DNA of 64,000 nucleotides from Calendula officinalis (taxonomy: Eukaryota > Streptophyta > Magnoliopsida > Asterales > Asteraceae), in NCBI GenBank assembly GCA_963853835.1, contig OY970830.1, positions 53,870,515 to 53,934,514 of the forward strand, given 5' to 3'. The position numbers and the translations under genes are program-made. Below are positions 21,172-33,135 of this stretch, in pieces (the stretch's first letter is position 1; each line of letters opens with the position of its first letter). The notes below the pieces were generated by a model. It did not search any database. It saw only the letters and a list, made by a program, of their open reading frames with translations, and was not told the DNA's origin.

Positions 21172-23601
21172 ATGTCGACAGTAACTCACAATCGGAAAAC
21201 ATCAGGAACGACGTCGTCTCTGGCAAAACGACAGGCGGAGAATACCGCCGCCGGGAAATCAACGGCATTACCACCTCACATGGCGAAGAAACGCCCTGCT
21301 CTTGCTAACGTTACAAATCAGAGACCTCGAAACGCATCAAATTTGGTATAATTGAATTCTGTAATTATTATTCGTTGATTTTTTTTAAACATTAATTTCA
21401 CGTAGTCAATCATGAAATAATGTTGGGTTTCTTTGAATTTGTTCCCAATTATGCAACGAAAATGATGATCAGATCCGTTTCTTGATAAACAATCGAACTT
21501 TTATTGTTTTGATTTAACACCATTAATGCAAAGATTGATGAACCCAACTTTGAATTTCAAATTCATAATGTTTTTTAGTATTGCTTTTAAAAGTTCTTAT
21601 AGTTTTCAATTATGTATATTTTCCATTAAAATGGAAATATTCTCATATTATATTGTATTTATAACTCAATCAACTGTATTCTGTTCAGATGGTACCAAAT
21701 GTCTCAAAAATCATTGACCCAAAGAAAGGATTTTCTTCATCAATCCCTTTAAAACCCCCTGTTTTGAGTAAGAACACATCAATTGCAAGAAAAGATGCAA
21801 CCATTTCAAGAATTAGTGTTCCTTGTGTTGAAACTAAAATGGATATTTCTCCATCTAAATCTGACAATTTATCGGTCTCCATTGATGAATCAATGTCCAC
21901 CTGTGAATCTTTAAATAGTCCAGATGTTGAATATATAGACAACAACGATATTTCAGATCATGTTGTCACACCAGGTGTTTGTTTAATTATTTTGATTTCT
22001 ATGATCATATAATCTGTAAGTTTTTTTTATCTTTTTTGTTATTATGGGACTACAATTATTTAAATTTGATGTTTGTAGCAAATGTATGCAAGAGAGAAAT
22101 ACTTATGGAAATGGGGAATAATGAGAAATTTAATGATCTTGATATTGATTTCATGGACCCACAGTTGTGTGCTACTATAGCTTGTGACATTTATCAGCAC
22201 CTTAGAGCAACCGAGGTACATTTTTATAATTACAGTTTGTATATTAGTATATATATATATATTTTTTGGGTTTTTAATTATTTTTTTGTTGATAATTTTA
22301 GGCAAAAAAAAGGCCTTCATTTGATTTCATGGATAAGGTGCAAAAAGACATTAATGCAAGCATGCGTGCAATCCTAATAGACTGGCTTGTTGAGGTAAAA
22401 AAAGAAAGCAGAATCAAATAAATAGTATTTTTAATTTGTGTTTGCAAATTTTTATTATATTTTGCTGATATAAAATGTTATAATTATAGGTTTCTGAAGA
22501 GTATAGACTTGTGCCTGATACATTATATTTGACTATTAACTACATTGACCGATATCTTTCTGGAAATTTAATGGATAGACAACGATTACAGTTACTTGGT
22601 GTTGCTTGCATGATGATAGCTTCGTAAGACGTTTTTTCATATTTAATTTTTTTTATAATGAATTATTTACAATTTGTTTCAAAATCTGTTGGATTAAATG
22701 ATTTTTCAGAAAGTATGAGGAGATATGTGCACCCCAAGTGGAAGAATTCTGTTACATAACCGATAACACATACTTCAAAGACGAGGTGTGTGTGTGTGCG
22801 CGTTTTTTTTATATAATTCACATAAAAAAATTATTAAATATAAATCCCCCAACGGCTAGTTTGACTAAGAAGTTTGACTTGTGCAGGTGTTGCAAATGGA
22901 ATCTTTGGTTCTTAATTTTCTGAAATTTGAAATGACAGCCCCAACGGTTAGATGTTTTTTGAGAAGATTTGTTCGTGCTGCTCAAGGTGCAAACGAGGTA
23001 TAAATCTGATTAATTTAATATTATACAATTTAATAATTTAATAAATATCCTGATTTATATTATGTAAACAGGCTCCTTCAATGCAATCAGAGTGTTTGGC
23101 AAGCTACATATCAGAATTATCTCTTCTTGAGTACAACATGTTATGTTATGCTCCTTCAGTTGTTGCTGCATCGGCTATTTTCTTAGCAAGATTCGTGCTT
23201 TTTCCGTCACAAAAACCATGGGTAATTTTATTTATTTACTTATTTCATTTCATTATTATTATTATTTTCTTATACTAAAACTTTTTTTTAATATATATTA
23301 TGCAGAATTCGACATTAAGGCATTATACTCGGTACCAACCATCAGATTTATATCAATGTGTCAAAGCTCTGCATACACTTGTTCGTGAATGCCCTAATTC
23401 TAGTTTGCCAGCAATCAGAGAAAAATATAGTCAACATAAGGTGTGTAAATTTTTAATTTACTTGAAATACTTTTTTTTAATTATTATTCGATATGTTGAT
23501 TTTTGAATTAATTTTATTATGTGAAACAGTACAAATTTGTAGCTAAGAAGCAGTGTCCTTCATTGATACCAGTGGAGTATTTTGAGAATATTAGCAGTTA
23601 G
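21172..23601 (+). CDS. CYCA2: A2-type cyclin, ten exons
   Basis: Coding exons: 21172-21345, 21689-21974, 22079-22215, 22302-22394, 22490-22623, 22710-22785, 22887-22997, 23072-23221, 23306-23440 and 23530-23601. All introns have GT..AG borders and the phases join into 455 codons without a stop. The N-terminus has a destruction box RPALANVTN (residues 41-49) for APC/C-driven degradation. The cyclin box begins in DPQLCATIACDIYQHLR and contains MRAILIDWLVEV and the A-type PDTLYLTINYIDRYLSG, LQLLGVACMMIASKYEE and APQVEEFCYITDNTYF. The second cyclin fold (TAPTVRCFLRRFVRAAQG, CPSLIPVEYF near the end) is complete. It would activate CDKs in S to G2/M. The length is normal for the family. This is the only intact host gene in the window. 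Confidence 0.96.
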
Positions 23602-23835
23602 AAGGAAAGCAGCAAGTTTTTTCAACCTTGTGTTGGATGAAAGTAGTTACTTCATTTTATGTGATTATTTCAAACCAAAAATGGTTGATGAATCTTTTAC
23701 TGTTGTCCTAATGCAATGAATATATGCTAGTTTTTTTCTTCTTCTTATTCTTGGTGTTCATTTCATGTGATATTTATTGTTTCATTTAGAGGTGGTGGCA
23801 AAATGGGAGATTTGGGCAACGTTACATTAGTTTAA
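23602..23835 (+). other. Cyclin 3' UTR and downstream flank
   Basis: AT-rich sequence after the stop with TGCAATGAATATATGC near 23714 as a possible poly(A) region. The foldback element begins about 235 bp after the stop, so it could lie in or just beyond the 3' UTR. Confidence 0.5.
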
Positions 23836-24496
23836 ATTGTTAATTGCAAGAATGGTCCATGTGGTTTGATCAAATTGCACATTTGGTCCATGTGTTTCAT
23901 TAAGTGCAGACACGGTACCCATGATTTGCATTTTTGTTCACTCGTGGTCCCTCCCCCCTAACACCAACACCGTTAGAATGCCTCTGTTAGTTGAGGGTAA
24001 ATTTGTCATTTGACACATTTTTGACCCCACCCACTCTAACCAGTCACCCTCTCTCTGTGTATCATCTTCTTCAATAAAAAACCCTAATTCTCTTATTCAA
24101 CTAAAATAAACCCCAATTCACAAAAATCAAAATAACTGGTGAATTCGACACAAAATCAAGCAGATGGAAGAAATTCGACATTTATAGGGTTCATAACTCC
24201 CAAAACACACATGAACACATATAAATATAAAATTGAATTTGTTGTCTTGTTAACATTTGGGCATCGAGCATTTGATACACAGAGAAAGGGTGAATGGTTA
24301 GAGTGGGTGGGGTCAAAAATGTGTCAAATGACAAATTTACCCTCAACTAACGGAGGCATTCTAACAGCGTTAGGGGGAGGGAGCATGAGTGCATATAAAT
24401 GCAAATCATAGGTACAACACCTGCACTTAATGAAACACAGGGACCAAACGTGCAATTTGACCAAACCACATGGACCATTTTTGCAATTAACTCTTG
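23836..24496. mobile_element. Foldback element with about 230-bp inverted arms
   Basis: The left arm starts GTTAATTGCAAGAATGGTCC and the right arm ends GGACCATTTTTGCAATTAAC. The mirror extends inward through GACACATTTTTGACCCCACC, CCACTCTAACC and TATCATC on the left and their complements on the right, to about 24070 and 24265. This resembles Mutator-like foldback MITEs. I could not find a convincing target duplication. Confidence 0.8.
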
Positions 24497-25559
24497 TTAA
24501 TACTAAGACCTAAAATGTGTTTAAAGTGTTAGTTTAGTATCTTTCTCTAAAGACAAATTTTTATCAGGAATTTGTACGTTGTAACCTCGTTTGATATTCA
24601 AGAACATGATACTATCTCAGTCTCAAAATTATTGTCTACAAACAAAAGTCACACAATTTATGAAAACTGCATTTATTATACAGTGCAAACAATAGAATTA
24701 TATATTTACTACCTAACTGTTTTTTGATAGGTAATTTTCAAGTGTACAACAATTTTGGGATATATCAAAACCGAAATATAGACAATAAAATTAAGACGGA
24801 TGTAATAATTTCTTACCTTAAATACAGTCATTGCTTAATTGATGCTGAAGGCATTTTTCACCTGACAATATAATATTTTTTTAAAATATTTTAATGCAAG
24901 ACAAAATGAACTTGAATTCGGTAGTAAAATTAGTAGGGAATGAATGATAGATGTCTTGAAGTAGGTTATGGGCTATAACATTGATATTGCAAAAAAGTAG
25001 GTTATGGGCTATAACATTGATATTGCAAAAAAGGGAGTCATTTTTGCACCACATCTTTTAATCTATCTACCATAATAAATGTTTTACATATTTATACAGT
25101 TTGCAAAAACACTTGTATATTGTGATATATACATCAATATGTGTGGTATCAAAATGAATTCCCATTGCAAAACCTTATAGACAGGTTACAGTTAGACATC
25201 ATAAAGTTGTCATCAAGACATAATGGGACATCTAAAGTTGCAGAAATTATGGATTTATGGCTTACAAACTATTATATTATGGGCCATTAGCAGTGTTAGG
25301 AAGCCCATACTGTATGACAAAATCAAATTAAAGATTCCTGCCTTTGACTGTGATTGTTCTAAGGGAAATTATTAGGTTTTGACGTGACCCAAATAATGAG
25401 ACAGGTGGCACGTCGGTTATCAGTTTTCTCCAATTGTTGGCAGTTGGCACGTCCCGTTGGTTTTTATAATTTTGGTTTTTTCATTGGCTGGCCGAAGAGA
25501 ACGGACAGGGGGAGTCAGAGCCCAATATAAAAAATCAATTACTTTGACCTTTGTTAGGT
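24497..25559. other. Unassigned intergenic sequence with one tandem duplication
   Basis: At 24961-25032 a 36-bp unit (GTAGGTTATGGGCTATAACA..) is present twice in exact tandem. Otherwise there are no open frames or element ends that I can support. Confidence 0.5.
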
Positions 25560-25915
25560 TATTGGCTTTTTAAAACTATCAATTGAACACAAAACAAACC
25601 TCGAATGTGCCTGGGAATTGTTCAATGCCTGAACCGAACTGCTCGTAACCAAACTGAACCTAGAAAATAGTTTCAGCCGGACGGAGGACCGAACCGATGA
25701 CTTTTGGAACCGAACCGAAACGTGAACCGAGAAAGTTTCTTCTACTTTTTTGCAGTTTTTTCTTGTTTTGGACGGAACTGGACCGCTCGGAACTGAGTCG
25801 GGCCAAGACCGACTTTGCATGAAAATTAGACCGAGAACCAAACTGATTTACCTCGATATTGTTCGGTACATTTAGGTTTTACGGTTCATGTCGGTTCTCG
25901 TTCCAATTTGCACAA
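25560..25915. mobile_element. Worn hAT-like MITE (GGTTCGG-rich)
   Basis: Dense AACCGAAC/GGTTCGG motifs (CTGAACCGAACTG, GGACCGAACCGATG, TTGTTCGGTACA, GTCGGTTCTCG) as in the subterminal parts of the hAT-like elements at 54586 and 60292. Ends and target duplication are too eroded to place. Confidence 0.4.
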
Positions 25916-27340
25916 TATACCTGGATGGCTGGATGTTGTGTGCACATGTGTGTAGGGTCAAACCTATAGTCTCATTGGTCCAACAGCACGTGAAAGCGAA
26001 ACCAAGACTTTATGTTAACAAAAAGTTGTCAAACATTTATTCATCAATAAAGTCAACACTATTCGGCTTTACTCTTCTTGTCCTTGTCAAGTATTTCAAT
26101 TCTCTAGTATTTTCCTATGTGGTATAGTCACATGAGTACGAGAATAAGTACACACATAGAATATAGTTTTTTAGGAAGGTGATTAGGGTGGTAATTGGAA
26201 CGGGTTTGGCTTATTAGTTTCGTTTGGTAGGTTGACACGTTTTAATCAGTCAATACAAATCCAACTTGTTTAAAAGTGCGGTTCAAAAAATTAACCACAA
26301 CCTGAACACATTTTAACCATAGTAATCTAGATACTACCCGTCTGATATGTATAACTTAAAAAATTTGTGGGTCAAATTAGTTAGCAGGTTATAACCGGGT
26401 TGACGGATTAAAGATAAATAAAATGGACCAAAATACAAGGCTATTCATTACACAATTTTAGTATATAAAGTGCTAACAAAAATTAAAGTCTCAAATTTAG
26501 TAAAAAGGGTAACACAATTTAAATCAAATCAATAAACAGGGGATTTTATTGTATTTTAATCTTTTAATACATAAGTCAACCCTAAACGATCTAGCTTATG
26601 AACGGGTTGAAAAGGTCGATATGTTTTTTTTTATCTTAACTCATCTAGGCGCAACCTAAACTTGATAATTTATGTCAAGTTCGTGTCTTGTTTCAGCGTT
26701 CGCGTTAGGTATAGGTATGGTGATTGTATATCACACTTATTGATTCATTCATTATAACCATTGTTTCATAAAATTATAGAATGGATTAATAGATTTGGTG
26801 TATAAGTTATTTCTTTTTATTTGGCTAGGAGTTTGGACCCACACATTATGACGACCTATTTATAGCCGTATAATACTTGATTAGGATTCTTTTGCATGAT
26901 TTGGATTTTCTAAAACCGTTTTTAAGTACATCCGGAGAAGGGTGAAGTTCCCGCCGATTCTTATTGGAGCCATAACCGGAACTTTTAATACTGGTTCTTC
27001 AATTATTATAGTTATTATGTAATAACTATAATAATGAAAGACAATATTACATGGGAAGGGATTCGATACCTAGTCGGCTAACAATTGCGCAACAACCTCA
27101 CCACCTTGGCAGCACAAGCTACAATGATTATTGTAGTTGATACATTTACCACCTATATATGACACAAGGACTTGAATTATCTTTGATGGCATGTAAATGT
27201 GACATGGAATGGCCATCCAATTAGAATGCATCAAAATGATGACTCAGTGTGTGACTCAAAGGGCATAATGGTCAATTAAGTTATCCGAAATATATTCATG
27301 TTTTCTCCCACTTTGTTATTCAGCCATAACTTTGTTTTTT
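25916..27340. other. Unassigned sequence, possibly one eroded hAT-like MITE
   Basis: TTAGGGTGGTAATTGGAACG at 26183 resembles a hAT-type TAGGGGTGGCAATT terminus, and AACGGGTTGAAA-type text continues to about 26700, but no matching right end is visible. Near 27060-27110 a GGTATCGAATCCC box (minus) resembles a pol III promoter. No gene is visible. Confidence 0.35.
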
Positions 27341-27589
27341 ATTTGTAAACAAAAAATTTTAAAAATGTCAAAGTTCTTAAAATTAAATTCTTTACGAAAT
27401 GAGTATACTCATTAAAAATTGAAAAAAAAAAAAAATGTCATTATTCAAACATATGTTATACTCCAAACATATTATCATCAAAACTAACACACGAAATGGT
27501 TGATGATACTATGTTTAGGCTAGATGCTTAGACCACAAAATTCTTGAATACTCTAAAAATGTCACGTGTCCCGTATCATATGTTGAAGT

Positions 27590-28029
27590 TAAAGATAAAT
27601 GCTCATGTAATGTGCATGTAGAACATTCATCAAAAGTAGAATTATGCAACAGAAGTAGGGTACAAATGTTAAGAATGGAATTAATATAAATGAAGGTAAT
27701 ATCATATCAGGTGGCAAAATTGGTATAGTTTTCCATATCCCGCGTATGATTATTAGTTCTTTCGACAACAAGATTTCTTTCAAATTGAAGCGAAGACAGT
27801 TTCCTGTTCAACTACGTTTTGCAATGACTATTAATAAAAACCAAGAACAAACATTGTCACAGGTGGGTTTGGTTTCACAAAACATCGATATTATCACATG
27901 CCCAACTATATGTTGATGTTTCAAGTGAAGAGCAAGAAAGTTTTGAAAGTTATTTGTTGCAATGAAGATGGTAACCACATAAACTCAACGACAAATTTCA
28001 TATACAAAGAAGCTTTATTTCATTTTTGA
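27590..28029 (+). pseudogene. C-terminal remnant of a Helitron Rep/helicase (PIF1-like)
   Basis: A plus-strand frame reads IISGGKIGIVFHIPRMIISS, then FKLKRRQFPVQLRFAMTINK and NQEQTLSQVG. This is the end of the PIF1-like helicase of plant Helitrons, where the family has QFP(V/I)xLxFAMTINKSQGQT. A frameshift near 27915 leads to VLKVICCNEDGNHINSTTNF and a natural stop at 28029. Helicase motifs earlier in the protein and the Rep domain are missing. The Helitron 3' end follows at 28176. Confidence 0.85.
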
Positions 28030-28146
28030 TTTATTTTTACCAATTATTCATGTACAACAAAACGTTATTCATCATATCGATAATAATTGGCTCTATGATT
28101 TCTTACGGTTTTTTTCGCTGTTATGTATTTTATTTTTTGAAACTAG

Positions 28147-28176
28147 CCCGCCTATCGGGGCGGGATATGAAGCTAG
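28147..28176 (+). mobile_element. Helitron 3' terminus (hairpin plus CTAG)
   Basis: CCCGCC-TATCGG-GGCGGG forms a six-pair GC stem, followed by ATATGAAG and CTAG with T next. It lies about 120 bp after the helicase stop, in the expected orientation. The 5' end of this Helitron was not found; the element is truncated or spans unassigned sequence to the left. Confidence 0.8.
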
Positions 28177-30300
28177 TATAATATAAACAAAGTATTTAAA
28201 TGAAAATTAAAGAGAAAAGTGCTTGGATAGGAATCGAACCCCTTAACCACTTTGGCAGCAAAAGACTATTGTCTTTGTTATAATATATACCGAAATTTTC
28301 ACAAAAACTGCTAAATGTAATGTTGTGTATGAACAGAACATATACGTGGTGCAACGCCGCAGTTTCATGATACAATTATATTTGAAAATTGAAGGATATG
28401 ACTTTAAGCTACAAAAAAGTCCAAAACGAAGACTACAAGTTGCATCACATTCGAAAATGTCATGTTAACATAATTTATTACTACATGATAGTATTTGAAT
28501 ATATTTTCTATATTCTTTTCTCTCAATTATTATGAAGAAAAAGATGTTACACTCATGACGGTAAAATGGACAAATACATTATTCTATGGCTATGTTTCTA
28601 GATAACATATTTAAATAAGAAAGTTTCTCCATCACATATTAATTAGATTCTTATTACATATCAATGTTTGATTTGAGACAATACTAAAGATACAAAGAAC
28701 ATTTGGACCATTAATATATCCGATTATGTGAACCATCATGATTATAATGTTACCTAATAGTGATTGTTTTTATTTTGACCTAGGCTATTTGGAATTGGCT
28801 CGACGGAATGATGCTAGAACACCATGCTGGAGGATATATTCCCTCTCAACCAACAATCTTCTATTCTTTGGCTAAAAGTAGGAGCAAACATACATATTTT
28901 AACCTGTTAAATTAAGGCAAAAACTCATATTGGGTCTCAAACCCAATGAGTATCTTCCTCGGATTGTTTTTTCTGTCTTCCGTATACTTAAATATAGAGA
29001 AATATAAATATATATTTTTATTTTAGACAAATAAACCCTACTAATTAGTGAGCAATGATTTACAGAACCGAAATTTTGGGTTGAATTCAGCATAACCCAA
29101 TCTAAACTATTGATTTTCAAAATGAACGAATCATGAAAGACACATTAAGAGATTTGATAAGAGGTCCATAATAATATTGGTTTGAATGTGTGTTATTCAT
29201 GCATGTATACATATATGTTATTTGCGCATGTATGTTATCATGTATGTTTACATAACTTTTATTTGTGCATGTATGTTTTTCAGTATTTTGATGGTTTTCT
29301 TAAAGTATATGTTTAATCTGGATTAAATATTATTGATTTACGTATGTATTTACTAAATTTTGATTGATTTAGACAGTTTTTGCTGACTTTTAATTACCCA
29401 AAATTTAGTTTCTGTAAATAACTCAGTGCCTACTAATTATTATAAATTCGGGATCTTCTATTTTTGTACTCTTGTTTACCCACATCTCTAGTCATCGATC
29501 AGCGATCATCAAATCCAACTCAAATTCTTCAAAGGAGAGAGACTTCCCTTACATGGAAAACTCTCTCACAACCATCCACCTTGATGATAATGTCAATATG
29601 TCATGATTTATGTTGAAATCCCTAGTAAGAATGTCAGCCTTTACAAATAACTACATATTAGAGTTCGTACAACAAACTTGTAATGTGACTCTCAATATCC
29701 AAGCAACTAGTGGCGACCCAAAAAAAATTAAGAAGTGTTACCAGTTGCACATTTTTTTCTCATGGGTGGCACATATACTAACAAAATTTTTTTTTTAACA
29801 CAATTTGAAAAAGAATACAAGGGCACCCCCTTCCACCATTCTAGGTCCTCCACTTCAAGCAACTCGATCCAAATTATTGGACTCTTGAGGCCATCGAATA
29901 AAAGCTTGAAACCATATATCTATTATAGATTTCAACGTTGTTCGATCATATATAGGGCAGCTACGTTGTTCTCCTTCTCTATAAGAAGAACATGACAAAT
30001 AAAGATACCCTAAATAAAAAAACAGCGAGAACATTACATACGTGAATGAAATAATTCAAACTAAAGAAATAAAGTCGTAAGTTTTGACTTTTTAAACGTA
30101 GAAGGTCGATTTGCCTTTATAAAAAGCTCGCAAGGGGTTGAATCTGATTTTTTCGACCCGATTTTTAATTTTTCCTTGGTTCCATTTAATAAGGAATAAT
30201 GTGAGAGCAACGGTTTCTGATTTTCACATCTTTATTTCGTCTTATTATATCTCTGCATCATTCAAGTATTAAGGAATAAGGAACATCAACATTTTATTTT
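28177..30300. other. Unassigned intergenic sequence
   Basis: AT-rich, no coding match. Near 28213-28260 the minus strand has AAGTGGTTAAGGGGTTCGAT, similar to a pol III B box, without a clear SINE tail. At 29199-29280 CATGTATGTT-type repeats occur. Confidence 0.4.
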
Positions 30301-30301
30301 G

Positions 30302-30810
30302 TAGGATTAATCTGAACCGGATCCTGTCAAAGGTTAATTTATCTATAAAAGGTATACAATTAGAAGATCTTATATGCGGCTCGTGCAATCTTGATCAAGA
30401 AGGTGTAGATCATATATTTTGGAGTTGCGATGTTGCAAATTAAGAGTGTTTGGTTCGCTATCAGTAAGTGGGTTTTGAATTTGAATGTTAGTGGGTTGGA
30501 TGAGCTGATGGACTCTTTGGAGTCGAACTATAATGGTCGAGCACAAATAATTTTGGAAGCCGCATGCTTATCAGTTCTATGGATTCTTTGTCGGTTCAGA
30601 AATGATATGGTGTTTAACAATAGATATCACCGGAGGAATATGTTGATTGACTCAATTAAGGAGGTAACATTTAATTGGATATGTAACCGTAGTAACAAAT
30701 TAGTTGTTAGATGGACTGAATGGCTTAATATTCCTTGTAATTGTTAACTTTTTTTTTCTTCCTAGCTTCTCGTTAGTTTTTTATGAAAGCTGTTTCAAAA
30801 AAAAAAAAAT
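30302..30810 (+). pseudogene. 5'-truncated LINE 3' end with zf-RVT and poly(A)
   Basis: The frame RILSKVNLSIKGIQLEDLIC, then GSCNLDQEGVDHIFWSCDVA, is the zinc-finger (zf-RVT) end of plant L1-type reverse transcriptases, with Cys pair CGSC and His/Cys HIFWSC. After a frameshift near 30438 it goes on as ISKWVLNLN to AACLSVLWILCRFRNDMVFN and ends LVVRWTEWLNIPCNC with a stop at 30745. A short T-rich 3' UTR and a poly(A) run at 30798-30810 follow. Typical of a truncated LINE insertion; the exact 5' joint is not certain. Confidence 0.85.
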
Positions 30811-31213
30811 CAAAAAAAAAAATCAACCTCTGAATCAAAAAAATGAGTCTCGTTTTCCTCTAAGTCGAACAAATTTAAGAAAAAATCTGAATCATTCATA
30901 CACCTGCATCATTTATATATTAATCATACAGATACTACCAAATAATATATGATTTGACATGAACGGAAGTCAAAACACGTCTTTCTCATAACGTAAAGTA
31001 TAAAATAGTAGTAGTGAAATTACATGGTTCAATTGTCAAATTGAACACTATAGTCAAATTTGGCTTAATGGTGCTGGACTCATAATTCGTAGTTGATTGC
31101 AAATAGAGTTTGATTAACTCAAGCCCTAACCACATGAGATAAGAGATACTAATTGAACAAAATGTTTCCAAACATATTGAAAAATGCATTAAATAAAGTC
31201 TAATTTTAACAAT
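30811..31213. other. Unassigned spacer
   Basis: A second A-rich run at 30817-30823, then AT-rich sequence without signals. Confidence 0.35.
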
Positions 31214-31481
31214 TACTCCCTCCGTCCCTAAATAAAGTTCCCATTTGTGTTGGGCACAATATTTTAGGAGATAGTTAGTGGTGGGGTATTTGATATTACT
31301 TTTGATTAAAATATAAGGTTTGATTGGAGAGAGAAAGTGTTTTAGGAGATAGTTAGTGATGAAAGTATTGGTAATAATATTATTATATTAAGTGGGCCCC
31401 TTAAGTTTGAGAAATGGGAACTTTATTTAGGGACAAAACTTGAAGGAGAAATGAGAACTTTATTTAGGGACGGAGGGAGTA
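31214..31481. mobile_element. Stowaway-like MITE, copy 2
   Basis: TA-CTCCCTCCGTCCC at the left and GGGACGGAGGGAG-TA at the right are perfect inverted ends with TA target duplications. The interior repeats GGAGATAGTTAGTGRTG, the reverse of CACCACTAACTATCTCC in copy 1, so it lies in the opposite orientation. 264 bp, non-coding. Confidence 0.92.
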
Positions 31482-31972
31482 TTAAATATAATTTTCAACA
31501 CAATTAGTAATTATAACATCAATTAATTCTTTTTTATCTCATGTCCTTAGTGCATGAATTAGAAAAAAACATCGTTTTTTAAGAATATCTTCTAAAGTTG
31601 TGTCAAGACTCTAAATCTGAAGAGGATAAGAGAGGATGCAAGTTATATTAAGATAATGGAAGTGAAGTGTTACTAAAGATAAATCTTGTGCAAATCTTAC
31701 GAAAGATTTCATTAACACACTAAAGACAAGATAACATACAAAATTCACTAAACCTGCCGTAATTGGACGGTTAAAACTAGCAGCCTTTTGTCAACCTCCT
31801 CTTTGATGTTTCTTCCTTTCAGCCAATGTTTGGATGGTCTATTGCTCTCTATCAGAAACTGACACCTTCAGTTGTTGCCACATCTTCATCAAATTTGGGC
31901 TCCACCCTTTATTTTTCTTTTTCTAACTAAAATATACAACTAATTAAAAATATTATTACTAATTAAAACAAA
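31482..31972. other. Unassigned spacer
   Basis: AT-rich sequence without support for a gene or element. Confidence 0.35.
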
Positions 31973-32384
31973 TTACATTTAGAGTTAATTACACGGGTGG
32001 TCATTTAAGTTTATAGCAAATTTCATCAATGGTCCTTTAGGTTCAAAAATTGCACCGATGGTCCTTATTTCTGAAAGATTTTTCACCGATGGTCCTTTAC
32101 GAAAACGGCCGTTTAATTTCCATGTTAAGTGACCTCACATGTGATGCACGTGGGGATATTTTGGTCATTTCATTTTCCATTCTCATTTCTCTAGAGTAAA
32201 TTACACGGATGGTCATTTAAGTTTATAATAAATTTCACTAATGGTCATTTAATTCCTGAAATTACACTAATGGTCTTTCACTACTACAGATCGGGGTTGT
32301 TAGTGCAGACTAAAAAACTTATATGTTGCGGTTGTCAAGCAGAACCGCATCAACAAAGGAACATCGCACTGTACAACAAAGAAC

Positions 32385-32520
32385 CGCATCAACAATTCCA
32401 TTTGTTGTTGCGGCCAAGCAAGACCCGCAATAACAACTCTATTTGTTGTTGCGGCCATACACTACCCGCAACAACTACCATATTTGTTGTTGCGGCCATA
32501 TTCTACCCGCAACAACAATC
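32385..32520. repeat. CACTA 5' subterminal TTGTTGTTGCGG repeats
   Basis: At least six copies of TTGTTGTTGCGGCC or inverse CCGCAACAAC within 140 bp, about 100 bp inside the left terminus. Such arrays are the binding sites of TNPA-like proteins in En/Spm. Further clusters occur at 33630-33850, 34800-34870, 35040-35115 and 39340-39470. Confidence 0.85.
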
Positions 32521-32679
32521 TAGATTTTCAGTTTAATTAATTAATAATTGGCATTCAAAAACAAAGTTCATAAAAATACGACGACAACATAAACAAGGAC
32601 AACATAAAATACAAAGTCTATTACAAATAAACCCAAAACAAGGACAACATAAACACAAATTAAAGCTAACAAAGATGAT

Positions 32680-33135
32680 TCAGAGAAGAGTAACGTTGAA
32701 GATAACTCCAACACCACTATTTTTTGCTTCGAGATCAAGGGTGAACATCACATGTTGGTTCGTGCGGATGCCCATCTTCTGTTTGAAGTCGACCATATCA
32801 CCATTGATAGTCATATGGTCTATAAAACGAACATTGGACCTCCTTCGATCACCGTGGCGTTGTAAATTGAAAACTTTACCGTATGGGGGACTCATCTCAA
32901 GGTTTTCCAAAGCACACAAATGACGCTCATTCCAAAGTTGGTGATCCCTAACAAATTTTGCTGGAATAGTCTGATGAAAGAAATGAAAATTAAATTTATA
33001 CTGCAAACTATAATAGCAAGAAAATAAAAAGAAAAATCATACAATTTTATTTGTCATGGACGCAGACCATTTTACGATGAAGAAATTATTAACTTGTACT
33101 TCGTGATCACCAATATGCAGACTGCTAGAACTCAT
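32680..33135 (-). CDS. B3-like DNA-binding protein in the CACTA element, two exons
   Basis: Exon 1 33135-33043 and exon 2 32970-32680 join in phase 0 with GT..AG borders to 127 codons. The product reads VNNFFIVKWSASMTNKITIP then AKFVRDHQLW. This is the first strand and IPxxFV motif of the plant B3 (REM-type) DNA-binding fold. The pattern YGKVFNLQR, TINGDMVDFK and HVMFTLDLEA to the C-terminal strand VIFNVTLL gives a single B3-like domain filling the protein. A diverged paralogue with the same intron position lies at 34000-34508 on the other strand. I infer a sequence-specific DNA binder, perhaps acting on element repeats; there is no direct evidence for the target. The fold call rests on motif pattern and could be checked by structure prediction. 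Confidence 0.72.

Noticed and set aside
27060..28260. SINE-like B boxes at 27065 and 28225
   Set aside because: Single boxes with weak A-box partners and no poly(A)/T tail or target duplication.
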